Notes: a model not told the origin generated them from the letters alone. A stretch of 64,000 nucleotides of DNA from Haloplanus salinarum (GCF_024498175.1 NZ_CP101823.1:2796987-2860986), one strand, 5' to 3'; positions 25,186-33,486 are shown, counted from the first letter of the stretch. Numbers and translations: made by a program.

Positions 25186-26024
25186 GTGTTGCGGACGGTC
25201 ACGGGGGTGACGCCGGCCACGTCGGCGGCATCCTGCTGGGTGAGCGACGCGCCGGCCTCGCGGGCGGCCGTGTAGAGACAGGCCGCGGCGACGCCGCTCG
25301 GGTTGCGGCCCGCGATGTCGCCCGACTCGCGGAGGCGCCGCGCGTGGGCCTCGGCGTTCCGGCGGACCGCTTCGCTCACGTCGAGTTCGCTGGCGTAGCG
25401 GGGGATGTACTCGACCGGGTGGATCGGACCGGTGGCGATATCGAGTTCGCGGTTCAGCGCCCGATAGGCCGCGCGGTGTTCCGTCTCGCTGGCCTTGGCG
25501 GCGTCGACCACCTCGTCGACGGTCCGGGAGACGGAGCAGATCCGACAGGTGGCGTACACCGTCGCGGAGGCAAAGCCCTCCAGCGACCGGCCACGGAGCA
25601 GGTCCGCTTCCTGAGCCGACCGGAACAGCGAACACGCCGACTCGCGGACGTGCCGCGGGAGCGATAGTGCCCCGACCAGCCGCCTGATCTCCGTGAACGC
25701 GTAGACTTGGTTGCGCTCGCGTTTCGTCGATATCTGGGCCCGGTTGTGCTGGGTCCGCATCCGCGACAGCCGACGCCGCTTCCGCCCCTTGATCCGGGTC
25801 GATCGACCGATGTCGGTCGAGAGACCGCGGTCGTGTCGCGACTGGGTGAGCGGCGCGCCGGTCCGCTCGGGCGACGTCTCGTCGTCGGCGAAGGAGCGCC
25901 ACTCGGGCCCGTGGTCGATCCGGTACTCGTCGACGACGAGCCCACACTGCCCGCAGACCGTCTCGGTCCCCTGGGTGTTCAGTCGCCCGCTGCACTCCGG
26001 ACACTCCGTCCGTGCCTGGCTCAT
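25164..26024 (-). CDS. tfb: Transcription initiation factor IIB (TFB)
   Basis: A 286-residue TFB that bridges TBP-DNA and RNA polymerase. The N-terminal zinc ribbon uses Cys8, Cys11, Cys24 and Cys27 (CPEC and CGQCG). The B-reader region is followed by the conserved WRSFADDETSPERTGAPLTQ block (DDE near residue 47) and two cyclin repeats (about 95-185 and 190-286), ending in the helix-turn-helix SLTQQDAADVAGVTPVTVRN that reads the BRE. It is slightly shorter than the 310-330 residues of most haloarchaeal TFBs. ATG 26024 lies about 31 bases after a good TATA box (26052-26059). Haloarchaea carry several TFBs; which one this is cannot be told. Confidence 0.95.
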   Translation of the reverse strand: MSQARTECPECSGRLNTQGTETVCGQCGLVVDEYRIDHGPEWRSFADDETSPERTGAPLTQSRHDRGLSTDIGRSTRIKGRKRRRLSRMRTQHNRAQISTKRERNQVYAFTEIRRLVGALSLPRHVRESACSLFRSAQEADLLRGRSLEGFASATVYATCRICSVSRTVDEVVDAAKASETEHRAAYRALNRELDIATGPIHPVEYIPRYASELDVSEAVRRNAEAHARRLRESGDIAGRNPSGVAAACLYTAAREAGASLTQQDAADVAGVTPVTVRNTYALLTE

Positions 26025-26051
26025 CACAGTCGAAAGTTGGTCCCGATGGAG

Positions 26052-26059
26052 TATTTAAA
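26052..26059 (-). promoter_or_regulatory. TATA box of the TFB gene
   Basis: tttaaata on the minus strand, about 31 bases before the ATG; the best consensus-like promoter in this part of the window. Confidence 0.65.
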
Positions 26060-26186
26060 CGGGGGCGCGAGCCGGGAAATTCGAGGGGTTCGCCGGCGAG
26101 AAGCGTACCGGTCACCGGTACGTTCTACCGTCGGCTCCGCGGATCGGCGGTAGGTTTTACAACCGAAGCGAGGCCACTGTGCGGCG

Positions 26187-26702
26187 ATGGGACTGTCCGA
26201 CATCGCCGCGGGGATCGAGGTACACGAGCGGCAACGGGAACGTGGGGTCCCGACGGTGGACGCGACGGGTGGCGACCTGGTCGCCCGCCTGGACGGCCAC
26301 GCGGAGGCGTTGCCGTGCACGCCCGAGGCGGCGGCGACGGTGCTGGAGACGTACGCGGGGGGGACGAGCGTCGGTGACTGCGCCCGGGAGGCGGGGCTGG
26401 CACCGATGACGGCCGCCAAACTGCTCCACCGCTGTGGCGTCACGGGGCTGTCGCCGCTCGGTCCGACGGGACGTCGGATCGTCCGGGACTGGCTGGCGGG
26501 CGACCTCCCCCGGACGGAGGCGACCGAACTCGCGGGCGCCGACGAGGCGGACTTCGCGCTGGCGGCGTACGTCGAGACGCACGACCCGGTTCCCGACCTG
26601 GCGGACGCCGTCGAGGGCGTCTTGGAACCCGACGCGACGGCGACGGTCGACAAGCGGGACGCGCTGGCGGAGACGATGAGTTCCGTCGGCGACCTGCGGT
26701 AG
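26187..26702 (+). CDS. Haloarchaeal helix-turn-helix-like hypothetical protein
   Basis: A 171-residue protein, mostly helical. Residues about 55-85 (LETYAGGTSVGDCAREAGLA then PMTAAKLLHRCGV) look like a helix-turn-helix of the resolvase/terminase kind, so DNA binding is possible. The remainder (DFALAAYVETHDPVPDLADA) is acidic and helical. It is divergent from tfb and convergent with the ParA-like gene, whose stop codon immediately abuts its own. A TATA-like gtaggttttac lies about 30 bases upstream. The family appears to be restricted to haloarchaea; function unknown. Confidence 0.7.
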   Translation: MGLSDIAAGIEVHERQRERGVPTVDATGGDLVARLDGHAEALPCTPEAAATVLETYAGGTSVGDCAREAGLAPMTAAKLLHRCGVTGLSPLGPTGRRIVRDWLAGDLPRTEATELAGADEADFALAAYVETHDPVPDLADAVEGVLEPDATATVDKRDALAETMSSVGDLR

Positions 26703-27452
26703 CTACCGCGGGACGAAGTCGCCGACCGAGTCGAGCAGCCCGGTTCCGTCCTCGACCGAGGGGTCGGCGTCGAAGACGACGTCGGCCACCTCGGCGACGG
26801 CCGTCGCGACCGTCCCCTCGTCAAGACAAGTCGGCGCGGCCGTCACCGCCGCCGTCGTCTCGGGCAGGGCAGCGTCGGCGACCGACAGGTCGCCACGGGT
26901 CGCGACGACGGCGTCGGCACTCGCTCCGATGTCCTCGATTCGGCCACGGAGTCGCTGGACGGCGTCGCGTCCTCGCGTCGTCGCCGGCGCGACGACGACG
27001 GTTCGATCGGCGGCGTTCACCGCCGCGACCGACTGGTTCGCCGCCACGGGCGGCGTGTCGACGACCACGTGGTCGAACGCGTCGGCCGCGGCGGCGATGC
27101 GCGACTCGAAGCGCCGGGCCGCGTCGGCGGATTTCGCCCGGGCCAGGCGCTCGAACGGTGCCGCGGCGGGACAACAGGCCAACCGTCCGCCGTCGGCGTC
27201 GAGCGGCAGGTCGACCAGCCCCGCTTCGAGCGGCGCCTCCCGTCGGTCGGTGAGCAGCGCCGTCAGGTCCGGGTCGAGTCGCCCGGAGAGGTAGTCGGAC
27301 AGCCCCTGTGTGGCGAAGGCGGCGTCGAGGACCGCGACCGACCGGCCGTCGGCCGCGAGGAGCGCCCCGAGTTCGACCGTCAGTCGCGTGGTCCCCGCCC
27401 CGCCCGTCGCCCCGACCAGCGCCGCCACCGTGCCGGCCTCACCGTCGCTCAT
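26703..27452 (-). CDS. ParA/MinD-like protein with degenerate P-loop
   Basis: A 249-residue protein with the overall ParA/MinD fold: P-loop region LVGATGGAGTTRLTVELGAL (residues 12-31), switch I-like VAVLDAAFATQGLSDYL and switch II HVVVDTPPVAANQS. The expected KGGxGKT is replaced by TGGAGTT, so both the signature lysine and the phosphate-binding lysine are missing. CpaE/TadZ-type relatives also lose the P-loop lysine but usually keep the first one. It may bind nucleotide weakly or act as a partner of a normal MinD such as the one at 24490. A TATA-like ttttaatcg is about 25 bases upstream of the ATG. Confidence 0.78.
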   Translation of the reverse strand: MSDGEAGTVAALVGATGGAGTTRLTVELGALLAADGRSVAVLDAAFATQGLSDYLSGRLDPDLTALLTDRREAPLEAGLVDLPLDADGGRLACCPAAAPFERLARAKSADAARRFESRIAAAADAFDHVVVDTPPVAANQSVAAVNAADRTVVVAPATTRGRDAVQRLRGRIEDIGASADAVVATRGDLSVADAALPETTAAVTAAPTCLDEGTVATAVAEVADVVFDADPSVEDGTGLLDSVGDFVPR

Positions 27453-27513
27453 ACCACCGCATGCGGCGGCTTCCGATTAAAATGGTCGGACGGCGATCGG
27501 TGACGACCGGGCG

Positions 27514-27537
27514 TTCGTCGGCGTGGACGCCGACGAA
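27514..27537. promoter_or_regulatory. Perfect 24-base palindrome between divergent genes
   Basis: Arms TTCGTCGGCGT and ACGCCGACGAA with a 2-base centre, in the 146-base intergenic space between the ParA-like gene and the membrane-protein gene at 27599. The length and perfect symmetry suggest an operator for a dimeric regulator or a hairpin; no regulator is identified. Confidence 0.5.
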
Positions 27538-27598
27538 GTGAGCGCGTTCGCGCGACAGGCGGGACAAGAGCCTTGTCGCCGACGGACCGAGGGCGAAC

Positions 27599-28510
27599 AT
27601 GGTCCCCACGGGAAACGACTCGACGGTCACGTGGGCGGCGCTCCCCGACCGGGAATCGGACCGGCTCCGACTGCTCCTCTTTCACCTCGGGGCCGGCGTC
27701 GCCGCCGTCGTCGGCCTCCTGCTCGTGGCGGTGCTCGTCGCGCTCGCCGTCCAGGGTGGCCTCGGGGGCGACACCGGGACCGTCCTCCTCGTCGTCGTAC
27801 TCCTGCTGGTCGGGGGGCCGATGTCGCTGTGGTACCTCCGTCTCGCGTCGACGTACGGCACCGACCACGAACTCGGCGCGGTCCTGCCGAACGCGGGGTG
27901 GCTCCGTCGTCGCTACCTGCCGGTGGCCGCCGTCGGCGGACCCCTCCTCCTCCTGCCGTTGGCGCTCCGACCGGGGCTCCTGCTCGCCTACCCGCTCGCC
28001 TTCGTCGCCGCCAGGTGGGTCGTCGACCTGCGGTACACGGTCGGCAGCCTCGATCCGAAGACCGGACGGCTCCGGCGAGCGGTCGGCGCGGCCGCCGTTG
28101 AGCACGCCGAGGCCGAGCGACTCGATCCGGACGAACGGCTGGTGCGGACCCACGACCTCTCGCCGCTCCGCCGTGTCCATCGACTCCACGTCGGCGAGTA
28201 CGCGGTGTTCGTCCTCCGGTATCGACGCCGGGGCTGGTGGGGTCGGCCGGTCCTCCTCGTCGTCCCCGCGGACGCGGCCGAACGGGTCGGCGCCGCCCTC
28301 GAACGGATCGTCCGGACGAGCGACTGGGGGGCGGGCGATGGCCTCGACCGTTCGGTCCGAATCGCGCTGGGGACCCTCGGAGCAATCTTCCTGTGTGCGA
28401 CCGGAATCTTCGCCGTCTTCGCCGCCGAGCGGTTGGCGGTCGTCGCGTACGCGGTGGCGACGCTGGGGCTGTTCGGCGCGGGGATGTTGGTCGCGGCGAT
28501 CCGGGGATGA
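27599..28510 (+). CDS. Haloarchaeal membrane protein of unknown function
   Basis: A 303-residue protein with two hydrophobic helices at about residues 28-80 (GAGVAAVVGLLLVAVLVALA and TVLLVVVLLLVGGPMSLWYL), another pair at about 110-140, and a final pair at the C-terminus (ALGTLGAIFLCATGIFAVFA). A soluble cytosolic part in the middle carries HAEAERLDPDERLVRTHDLS and a PH-like beta pattern (YAVFVLRYRRRGWWGRPVLL). This resembles membrane proteins with a bacterial PH-like domain but no family is firmly recognised. It ends 47 bases before the peroxiredoxin gene on the same strand. Confidence 0.65.
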   Translation: MVPTGNDSTVTWAALPDRESDRLRLLLFHLGAGVAAVVGLLLVAVLVALAVQGGLGGDTGTVLLVVVLLLVGGPMSLWYLRLASTYGTDHELGAVLPNAGWLRRRYLPVAAVGGPLLLLPLALRPGLLLAYPLAFVAARWVVDLRYTVGSLDPKTGRLRRAVGAAAVEHAEAERLDPDERLVRTHDLSPLRRVHRLHVGEYAVFVLRYRRRGWWGRPVLLVVPADAAERVGAALERIVRTSDWGAGDGLDRSVRIALGTLGAIFLCATGIFAVFAAERLAVVAYAVATLGLFGAGMLVAAIRG

Positions 28511-28557
28511 CCGCCGGTGTCGAACCCGTTATCCCGGTCGGGGCCGAAGGCCGACCG

Positions 28558-29001
28558 ATGCTCGAACCCGGCGATCCGGCGCCCGACGTCTCGGCGCGCA
28601 ACCAGGACGGCGAGTCGGTGACACCCGACTTCGGGGAGCCGACGGTCGTCTTCTTCTACCCCGAGGACTTCACGAAGGGCTGTACGGCCGAGGCCGCGGA
28701 GTTCCAGGCGGCGCTCCCGGAGTTCCGCGAACTCGGCGTCGCCGTCTACGGCGTCTCGATGGACGACGCCGAGCGCCACGCGGAGTTCGCGGACGCGGAG
28801 GGACTGCGCTTCGACCTGCTCGCCGACCCGGACGGGACCGTCGCCGAGGCGTTCGGCGTCTCGACGGAGCACGGATACGCCGACCGCCGCACCGTCCTCC
28901 TCGCCGACGGCGAGGTGCTCGCGACCTACGCCCCCGAGCCGGCCGGCCACGCCGCGGACGTCCTCGACGACGTCCGCGGGAAGTTCGTCGTCGAAGGGTA
29001 A
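28558..29001 (+). CDS. Peroxiredoxin, BCP/PrxQ-like, without resolving cysteine
   Basis: A 147-residue thiol peroxidase of the AhpC-TSA fold. The active site is YPEDFTKGCTAEAAEFQ with peroxidatic Cys42; the residue five positions on, where most PrxQ/BCP enzymes have a resolving cysteine, is Ala47, so this is a one-cysteine form. Other blocks are VAVYGVSMDDAERHAEFADA and FDLLADPDGTVAEAFGV. It reduces hydroperoxides with an unknown thiol donor. The ATG at 28558 begins the conserved MLEPGDPAPDV; an upstream in-frame ATG at 28507 overlaps the previous gene. The stop codon abuts the stop of the convergent alcohol dehydrogenase. Confidence 0.88.
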   Translation: MLEPGDPAPDVSARNQDGESVTPDFGEPTVVFFYPEDFTKGCTAEAAEFQAALPEFRELGVAVYGVSMDDAERHAEFADAEGLRFDLLADPDGTVAEAFGVSTEHGYADRRTVLLADGEVLATYAPEPAGHAADVLDDVRGKFVVEG

Positions 29002-30213
29002 TCACCACGCCGCCTCGAGGACCGACCGGATCTCCGCGGGCGTGGGATCGATTCCGTCCGGCGCGACTTCCAATAGCCCGTCGTCGTTGATCTCGGCCGC
29101 GATGCCGGACAGATCGTCGTGCGTGAGACCGTCGATCGCGCGGAGTTCGGCAGGGAGCCCCAGGTCGGCGGCGACGTCCGCGACGGCGTCGACGACCGCT
29201 TCGGCGGGATCGGCCGCGTCGTCGACGCCGAGCGCCCCGGCCAGCAGGTCGCGGCGACCGTGGACCCGGTCGAAGACGTAGCGGAGGACGTGCGGCGCGA
29301 GGACGCCGTGGACGACGCCCTGGTGGGCGTCGTAGTCGTGGGAGAAGCCGTGGCCGAAGGCGTGGATGATCGACGCCCGGTAGGTGCCGGGCGTGGAGAT
29401 GCCGTACTGGGCGAGGACGACCCCACAGACGGCGTCGTAGAGGCGGTCGGCGTCCATCGACTCGCTGGGGAGGGTCGGGAACCCCGCGGACATGAGCGCC
29501 AGCGCACGGGTCGCGGTGGCGTCGGTGACGGGCGTGGCGTACGGCGAGTAGAGGCATTCGACGGCCTTGTCGAACCCGTTCATCGCGGAGGCGGTGAGGA
29601 CGGATTTCGGCGTCGTCTCGAACAGCGCGAGGTCGTAACAGAGCGCGGTCGGCATGAGTCGCGCGTCGCTCAGGGAGCCGTTGGGAATCTCGTGGGCGGG
29701 CGTGCCGGCGGGGTCGTGCGAGAGTCCCACGCCGGCGATCACCGAGAGGTCGGCGCCGGCGAGGGTCGTCGGCACCGCGACGACGGGCAGGGGATCGGCG
29801 TCGACGGGAACCGTTCCCGTCTCGACGGCCCGCTCGGCGGCGGCCGCGGGGTCGTCGTGGCTCGCCAGCGCGGCGACCACCTTGGCCACGTCGAGGCTGC
29901 TCCCGCTCCCGACGGCGACGAGGGCGTCGACCCCCTCGCGCCGGGCGCGGCGGGCGCCCGAAAGCCCCGTCAGCAGGTGTTTCTCGGGGGTCGTCTCGTC
30001 GAAGACGCCGGCCAGGCGGTCGCCGAGACCGGCCGCGACCGGATCCATCACGGCGGGGGTCGCGCCCACGTTCGATCCGGTGACGACGAGGGCGGATTCG
30101 AGGCCCCGGGCGGCCAGGACCTCGCCGAGGTCGGCGACCCGACCGCGGCCACAGCGGAGTTCGCCGGGGTCGTAGTCGAAGGTGAACTCCCGGTCGGACG
30201 GAGCGGTGGACAT
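29002..30213 (-). CDS. Iron-containing alcohol dehydrogenase family protein
   Basis: A 403-residue group III (iron-type) NAD(P)-dependent dehydrogenase. The N-terminal Rossmann-like part has ALVVTGSNVGATP and the nucleotide motif VAVGSGSSLDVAKVVAALAS (GGGS-like). The C-terminal helical half carries metal-site residues in DKAVECLYSPYATPVTDA and HAFGHGFSHDYDAHQGVVHG. The exact substrate is unknown; these enzymes act on simple alcohols, diols or hydroxy acids. ATG 30213 has a ttaacacc box about 27 bases upstream. It lies alone on the minus strand, convergent with the peroxiredoxin. Confidence 0.85.
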   Translation of the reverse strand: MSTAPSDREFTFDYDPGELRCGRGRVADLGEVLAARGLESALVVTGSNVGATPAVMDPVAAGLGDRLAGVFDETTPEKHLLTGLSGARRARREGVDALVAVGSGSSLDVAKVVAALASHDDPAAAAERAVETGTVPVDADPLPVVAVPTTLAGADLSVIAGVGLSHDPAGTPAHEIPNGSLSDARLMPTALCYDLALFETTPKSVLTASAMNGFDKAVECLYSPYATPVTDATATRALALMSAGFPTLPSESMDADRLYDAVCGVVLAQYGISTPGTYRASIIHAFGHGFSHDYDAHQGVVHGVLAPHVLRYVFDRVHGRRDLLAGALGVDDAADPAEAVVDAVADVAADLGLPAELRAIDGLTHDDLSGIAAEINDDGLLEVAPDGIDPTPAEIRSVLEAAW

Positions 30214-30334
30214 ACGTCCCGGTACGGTCGGCCCGGTGTTAAGCGCGGGCACCGCGGCATATCGGCGCCGTCCGGCGCGTCCTGAGACGGGGCACCAACC
30301 TATATGCATCGGACGCCGAAACGGGCGAAATCGC

Positions 30335-30883
30335 ATGCCCTCCAGACAGCGTCGGCTCCTCCTGGGAGCCATCGGTACGGCGATCGGTGGCAGTATCGCC
30401 GGCTGTCTCGGCGGTCCGTCCGCGGGCGGGTCGACGGACACCGGGACCGACGACGAACCGCTCTCCCTCCCTTCGGCAGTCACGCGCGGCGAACTGCCGG
30501 ACGGCGAGGTTCGGCTGAAGGAGTCGGGAACGGTCAGCCTGCTGAACTTCTTCACGACGTGGTGCAAGCCGTGTCAGCGCGAGATGTCCGAGTTCCGGAA
30601 GCTCCGCGCGGCGTACGAGCCCGACCAACTGCATATGGTTTCGATCACGCCGGAGGTCGACGAGACGCTCGTCGAGGAGTTCTGGGCGGAGTACGAGGGG
30701 ACGTGGCCCGTCGTCATCGACGGCGCGCTCGAAGCCACCGAGCGGTGGAACGCCAACGCGTACCCCACGAACCTCCTGTTCGACGCGGACGGGAAACCGG
30801 CGAGCGGCGACGACCCGGAGGTGCGGGCGCGCACGTTCGCGGAGTTCGACGGCCTCGTCGGGCCGCTAGTGGAGGAGTCCTGA
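30335..30883 (+). CDS. TlpA-like thioredoxin lipoprotein
   Basis: A 182-residue exported thiol-disulfide protein. The N-terminus has twin arginines and a lipobox, RRLLLGAIGTAIGGSIAGC with Cys24, predicting a Tat-exported lipid-anchored protein on the outer face of the membrane. The thioredoxin fold carries FFTTWCKPCQREM with active-site Cys77 and Cys80, and the cis-proline region NAYPTNLLFDADG. It would reduce exported disulfides, receiving electrons from CcdA encoded directly downstream (its ATG follows this stop without a gap). A TATA-like cctatatgc lies about 30 bases upstream. Confidence 0.9.
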   Translation: MPSRQRRLLLGAIGTAIGGSIAGCLGGPSAGGSTDTGTDDEPLSLPSAVTRGELPDGEVRLKESGTVSLLNFFTTWCKPCQREMSEFRKLRAAYEPDQLHMVSITPEVDETLVEEFWAEYEGTWPVVIDGALEATERWNANAYPTNLLFDADGKPASGDDPEVRARTFAEFDGLVGPLVEES

Positions 30884-31615
30884 ATGCTCGGGGACGTGTC
30901 GGCGGCCCCGTTCGGGTTGGCGTTCTCCGCGGGAGCGGTAACGTTTTTCGCCCCCTGTGCCTTTCCCCTCCTGCCCGGCTACCTCTCGTATTTCCTGGGC
31001 GATACCGCGTCGCGGGCGGGCGCCGACGCGGCGTCGGGCGCGCTCGTCGGTCGGGTGCGTCGGCCACTCGTCCGGGCAGGGCTGATAAGCGTCGTCGTGA
31101 GCCTCGGCATCACGCTCGTCTACGTCGGGCTGGCCGGAACAACGGCCGCGCTCGGAGCGCGGGCACTCGCGGACATCGCGGTGCTCGAAGCCGTCGTCGG
31201 CGGCCTGTTTCTGATCGCCGGTGTCGCGATGGCCGTCGGCTGGCGGGGTCGCTCGCCCGTCCACGTCCGACTTCCGGAGCGGCGACGGTCGGTGGTCGGC
31301 TTTTTCGTCTTCGGCGTCCTGTACGCCGGGGCCGCCGCGGGCTGTACGGCGCCGCTGTTCGTCGCCGTCGTCGCGAAGGGACTGGCGTCGGCGCCGGCGG
31401 TCGGCGTCGGCATCGCCGTCGCGTACGCCCTCGGGATGAGCGCCGTGTTGACGGCGGTGACCGGACTCTCCGCGCTCGGCGGCACGTCGGTCGTGTCGGT
31501 CCTGCGCGAGCACACCGAGCGCATCTACCGCGTCTCGGGGGCCCTGCTCGCGGCGTCGGGGCTCGCGGAGATCTACTACTACTTCTACGGGTTCCCGGCG
31601 GTGATCCCGCGATGA
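30884..31615 (+). CDS. ccdA: Cytochrome c biogenesis protein CcdA family
   Basis: A 243-residue membrane protein with six helices. Its two redox cysteines are in TFFAPCAFPLLPGYLSYFLG (Cys25) and GAAAGCTAPLFVAVVAKGL, the classical CcdA/DsbD-beta positions. It moves electrons from cytoplasmic thioredoxin to exported thioredoxin-like proteins, here evidently the TlpA-like lipoprotein just upstream. The start follows the preceding stop directly and its stop overlaps the next ATG, so the three genes form a coupled operon. Confidence 0.92.
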   Translation: MLGDVSAAPFGLAFSAGAVTFFAPCAFPLLPGYLSYFLGDTASRAGADAASGALVGRVRRPLVRAGLISVVVSLGITLVYVGLAGTTAALGARALADIAVLEAVVGGLFLIAGVAMAVGWRGRSPVHVRLPERRRSVVGFFVFGVLYAGAAAGCTAPLFVAVVAKGLASAPAVGVGIAVAYALGMSAVLTAVTGLSALGGTSVVSVLREHTERIYRVSGALLAASGLAEIYYYFYGFPAVIPR

Positions 31616-32373
31616 GGGGGCCGGCCGTGCCGTTCGTCTGTCTGTTGGTGGTCGCCGCCGGCTGTGTCGCGCCGACGGGACAGTCGGGGCCGCCGCCGGG
31701 ACTCTCGACCGACGACGTGACCGATACGAACGCGCTGATTCGGGCACACACGGACGCTCTCGACGACCAACCGTTCACCGTCCGATCGACCACGACGATG
31801 CGGCCACGGAGCGGGAACTACACCGTCGTCAGCAACCGGACGTGGCGCGTGGCTCCCGGCGATCCGATCCGTGGCACGGTGGTGAGTCGCCGGGACGCGG
31901 TGGGCGACCCACCGGAGCGCGTCGCCGCCGGCCCCGACAGCGTCGCCGCCTGGCGCGACGGGGCGACGACGTACCGACGCGTGCGCCGAAACGGGACGAG
32001 TGCCTACGGCCGGGTCCCCCTGTTCGACTCGCCGGTGAAACTGAACGCCGCGCTCCAGCGGACCCGCCTCTACCGGCTGAGCACCCGCCGGAACGCGACG
32101 GTCGAGCCGGTGTTACGGGACGGACGACGCCGCTACCGTGTGACCGCCGCGCTGAACGACACCGCCGTGGCCTCGAACGGGTCGCTGACGCTCCTGATCG
32201 ATGCGGACGGCGTGGTCCGCAGGCTGGAGAGCGAACGGACCGTTCGGTACCGCGACGGGAAGCGCGACCTCTCGACGACCGTCCGCATCACCGGAGTCGG
32301 TACCACGACCGTGGAACACCCCGACTGGTACGGGGCAGCCACGGAGTCGGCGCGAAACGGCACCGCCGGCTGA
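31612..32373 (+). CDS. Haloarchaeal lipoprotein of unknown function
   Basis: A 253-residue exported protein. The signal sequence PFVCLLVVAAGCVAPTGQ gives a lipobox cysteine at residue 18. The mature part is beta-rich with many NxT/S sequons (NYTVVSNRTWRV, NGSLTLLIDADGVVRRLESE), like LppX/DUF-type haloarchaeal lipoproteins that form a half-barrel. Function unknown. The ATG overlaps the stop of ccdA by four bases (ATGA), making it the third gene of the thioredoxin-CcdA operon and suggesting a possible relation to outer-surface protein folding. Confidence 0.8.
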   Translation: MRGPAVPFVCLLVVAAGCVAPTGQSGPPPGLSTDDVTDTNALIRAHTDALDDQPFTVRSTTTMRPRSGNYTVVSNRTWRVAPGDPIRGTVVSRRDAVGDPPERVAAGPDSVAAWRDGATTYRRVRRNGTSAYGRVPLFDSPVKLNAALQRTRLYRLSTRRNATVEPVLRDGRRRYRVTAALNDTAVASNGSLTLLIDADGVVRRLESERTVRYRDGKRDLSTTVRITGVGTTTVEHPDWYGAATESARNGTAG

Positions 32374-32385
32374 GCGACGCCCGCC

Positions 32386-32898
32386 TCACTCCCCCTCGGC
32401 GCGCAGCCGCTCGACGATGGCGTCGGTGCGGTCCCGGTCGCCGAGGTCGGTCACCGTCGACCCCACGGCGACGGAACCGCCCTCGATCACGTCGGCACAG
32501 ATCCCACCACGGCCGTCGCCGAGGGCTCTGGCGACGCCCGCCTCCTCGGCGAGTTCCTCGACGTGTGCGCAGGGCGGACGGGGACGGGTCCCGACGAGCG
32601 TCGCCTCGCCGAGTCGGAACCGGTGATCGAGGAGGTCGTGGACGTCGAGACCGGCGACGACGACGTTGCGCCGGTGGCGGCCGTCGGTCAGGTCGATACC
32701 CGCCTCGCGCTCGATTTCCGCGAGGGCCTCGCGGGCGACGAGCGTCACCTGACAGGTGTCGTAGGGGGAGTAGTACCCCTCGCCGGTGCAGTAGCGGTCG
32801 CCGCGCAGGCCGGCGTCGGCGACGGCCTCGACGCGGTCGACCGACGCCATGGGTTCGGAGCCTGCGGGCGCGACGAAGAGATCGGTGACGCGAGCCAT
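32386..32898 (-). CDS. MOSC domain protein
   Basis: A 170-residue single-domain MOSC protein. Recognisable parts are GLRGDRYCTGEGYYSPYD (residues 31-47), ALAEIEREAGIDLTDGRHRR then NVVVAGLDVHDLL, and RPRPPCAHVEEL with Cys110, the conserved cysteine that in this family handles sulfur or binds the molybdenum cofactor. Likely roles are sulfur carrier or reductase of hydroxylamine-type compounds, but no partner is nearby. ATG 32898 was chosen since it starts the conserved beta strand (MARVTDLFVAPAG); a ggttatgc box is about 25 bases upstream. Confidence 0.88.
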   Translation of the reverse strand: MARVTDLFVAPAGSEPMASVDRVEAVADAGLRGDRYCTGEGYYSPYDTCQVTLVAREALAEIEREAGIDLTDGRHRRNVVVAGLDVHDLLDHRFRLGEATLVGTRPRPPCAHVEELAEEAGVARALGDGRGGICADVIEGGSVAVGSTVTDLGDRDRTDAIVERLRAEGE

Positions 32899-32937
32899 AC
32901 CCCATCTTGGCGGCCGTGACGCATAACCAGTGGGCTC

Positions 32938-33019
32938 ATACTGTTTATTGTAAGTCATTACCGGTGGTTCGCCGAGACGGTCCGGCGAACCACCGGCAAC
33001 CAGTTACAATAATCCGTAT
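32938..33019. repeat. Nested inverted-repeat element (copy 2)
   Basis: Related to the element after glnA. Outer arms match at 14 of 16 positions: ATACTGTTTATTGTAA (32938-32953) against TTACAATAATCCGTAT (33004-33019). The inner stem is different in sequence but longer, CCGGTGGTTCGCCG (32961-32974) with CGGCGAACCACCGG (32983-32996) and an 8-base loop. The right end is the last base of the TGA stop of the minus-strand gene at 33019, the same placement as copy 1. Confidence 0.85.
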
Positions 33020-33486
33020 CAGAGCGTCCGCCCGACGAGGGTGACGAGCGGGACGAGGACGGCCAGGTACGCGGCCGCCGACACCGCCCACCCCCGTCGG
33101 ATGGCGGGAACCCGACCGTCGGCGACCCGCGACCGGGGCAACACGACGACGGCGAAGAAGGCGACCATCAGGGCATAGAGCAGGCCGGCCGCGATCGCGG
33201 TGACGACGAGCGACGGGCCGAACAGGGCCGTGCCCGTCAGGGAGAGCCAGACGAAAAGCGGGCCGGTCAGGATGCCGGCGAGGTAGTGGACGACGGCGGC
33301 GAGACGACCGGGGGCATCGTCCGGCGGTCGGCCGGTCAGGACGCCGGCCGCGACGAACGGCGGCGTCTCCCCCTCCGGAAGGCGGGCCATCACCACGTCC
33401 ATCACGAGCGTCGCGACCACGGCGGCGGCGACGCCGACCGGGAACAGCAACGATACGGCGGGCGACGCCGACGGCAGTGTCGACAT
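33019..33486 (-). CDS. Small haloarchaeal membrane protein
   Basis: A 155-residue protein with four hydrophobic segments (VSLLFPVGVAAAVVATLVMD, LAAVVHYLAGILTGPLFVWL, LVVTAIAAGLLYALMVAFFA and AVSAAAYLAVLVPLVTLVG). A polar loop after the first helix has MARLPEGETPPFVAAGVLTG. No catalytic motif is seen, and the function is unknown. ATG 33486 begins directly before the first helix; the longer upstream frame translates AT-rich non-coding sequence. The gene's stop codon is the first part of the hairpin element at 32938-33019. Confidence 0.7.
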   Translation of the reverse strand: MSTLPSASPAVSLLFPVGVAAAVVATLVMDVVMARLPEGETPPFVAAGVLTGRPPDDAPGRLAAVVHYLAGILTGPLFVWLSLTGTALFGPSLVVTAIAAGLLYALMVAFFAVVVLPRSRVADGRVPAIRRGWAVSAAAYLAVLVPLVTLVGRTL

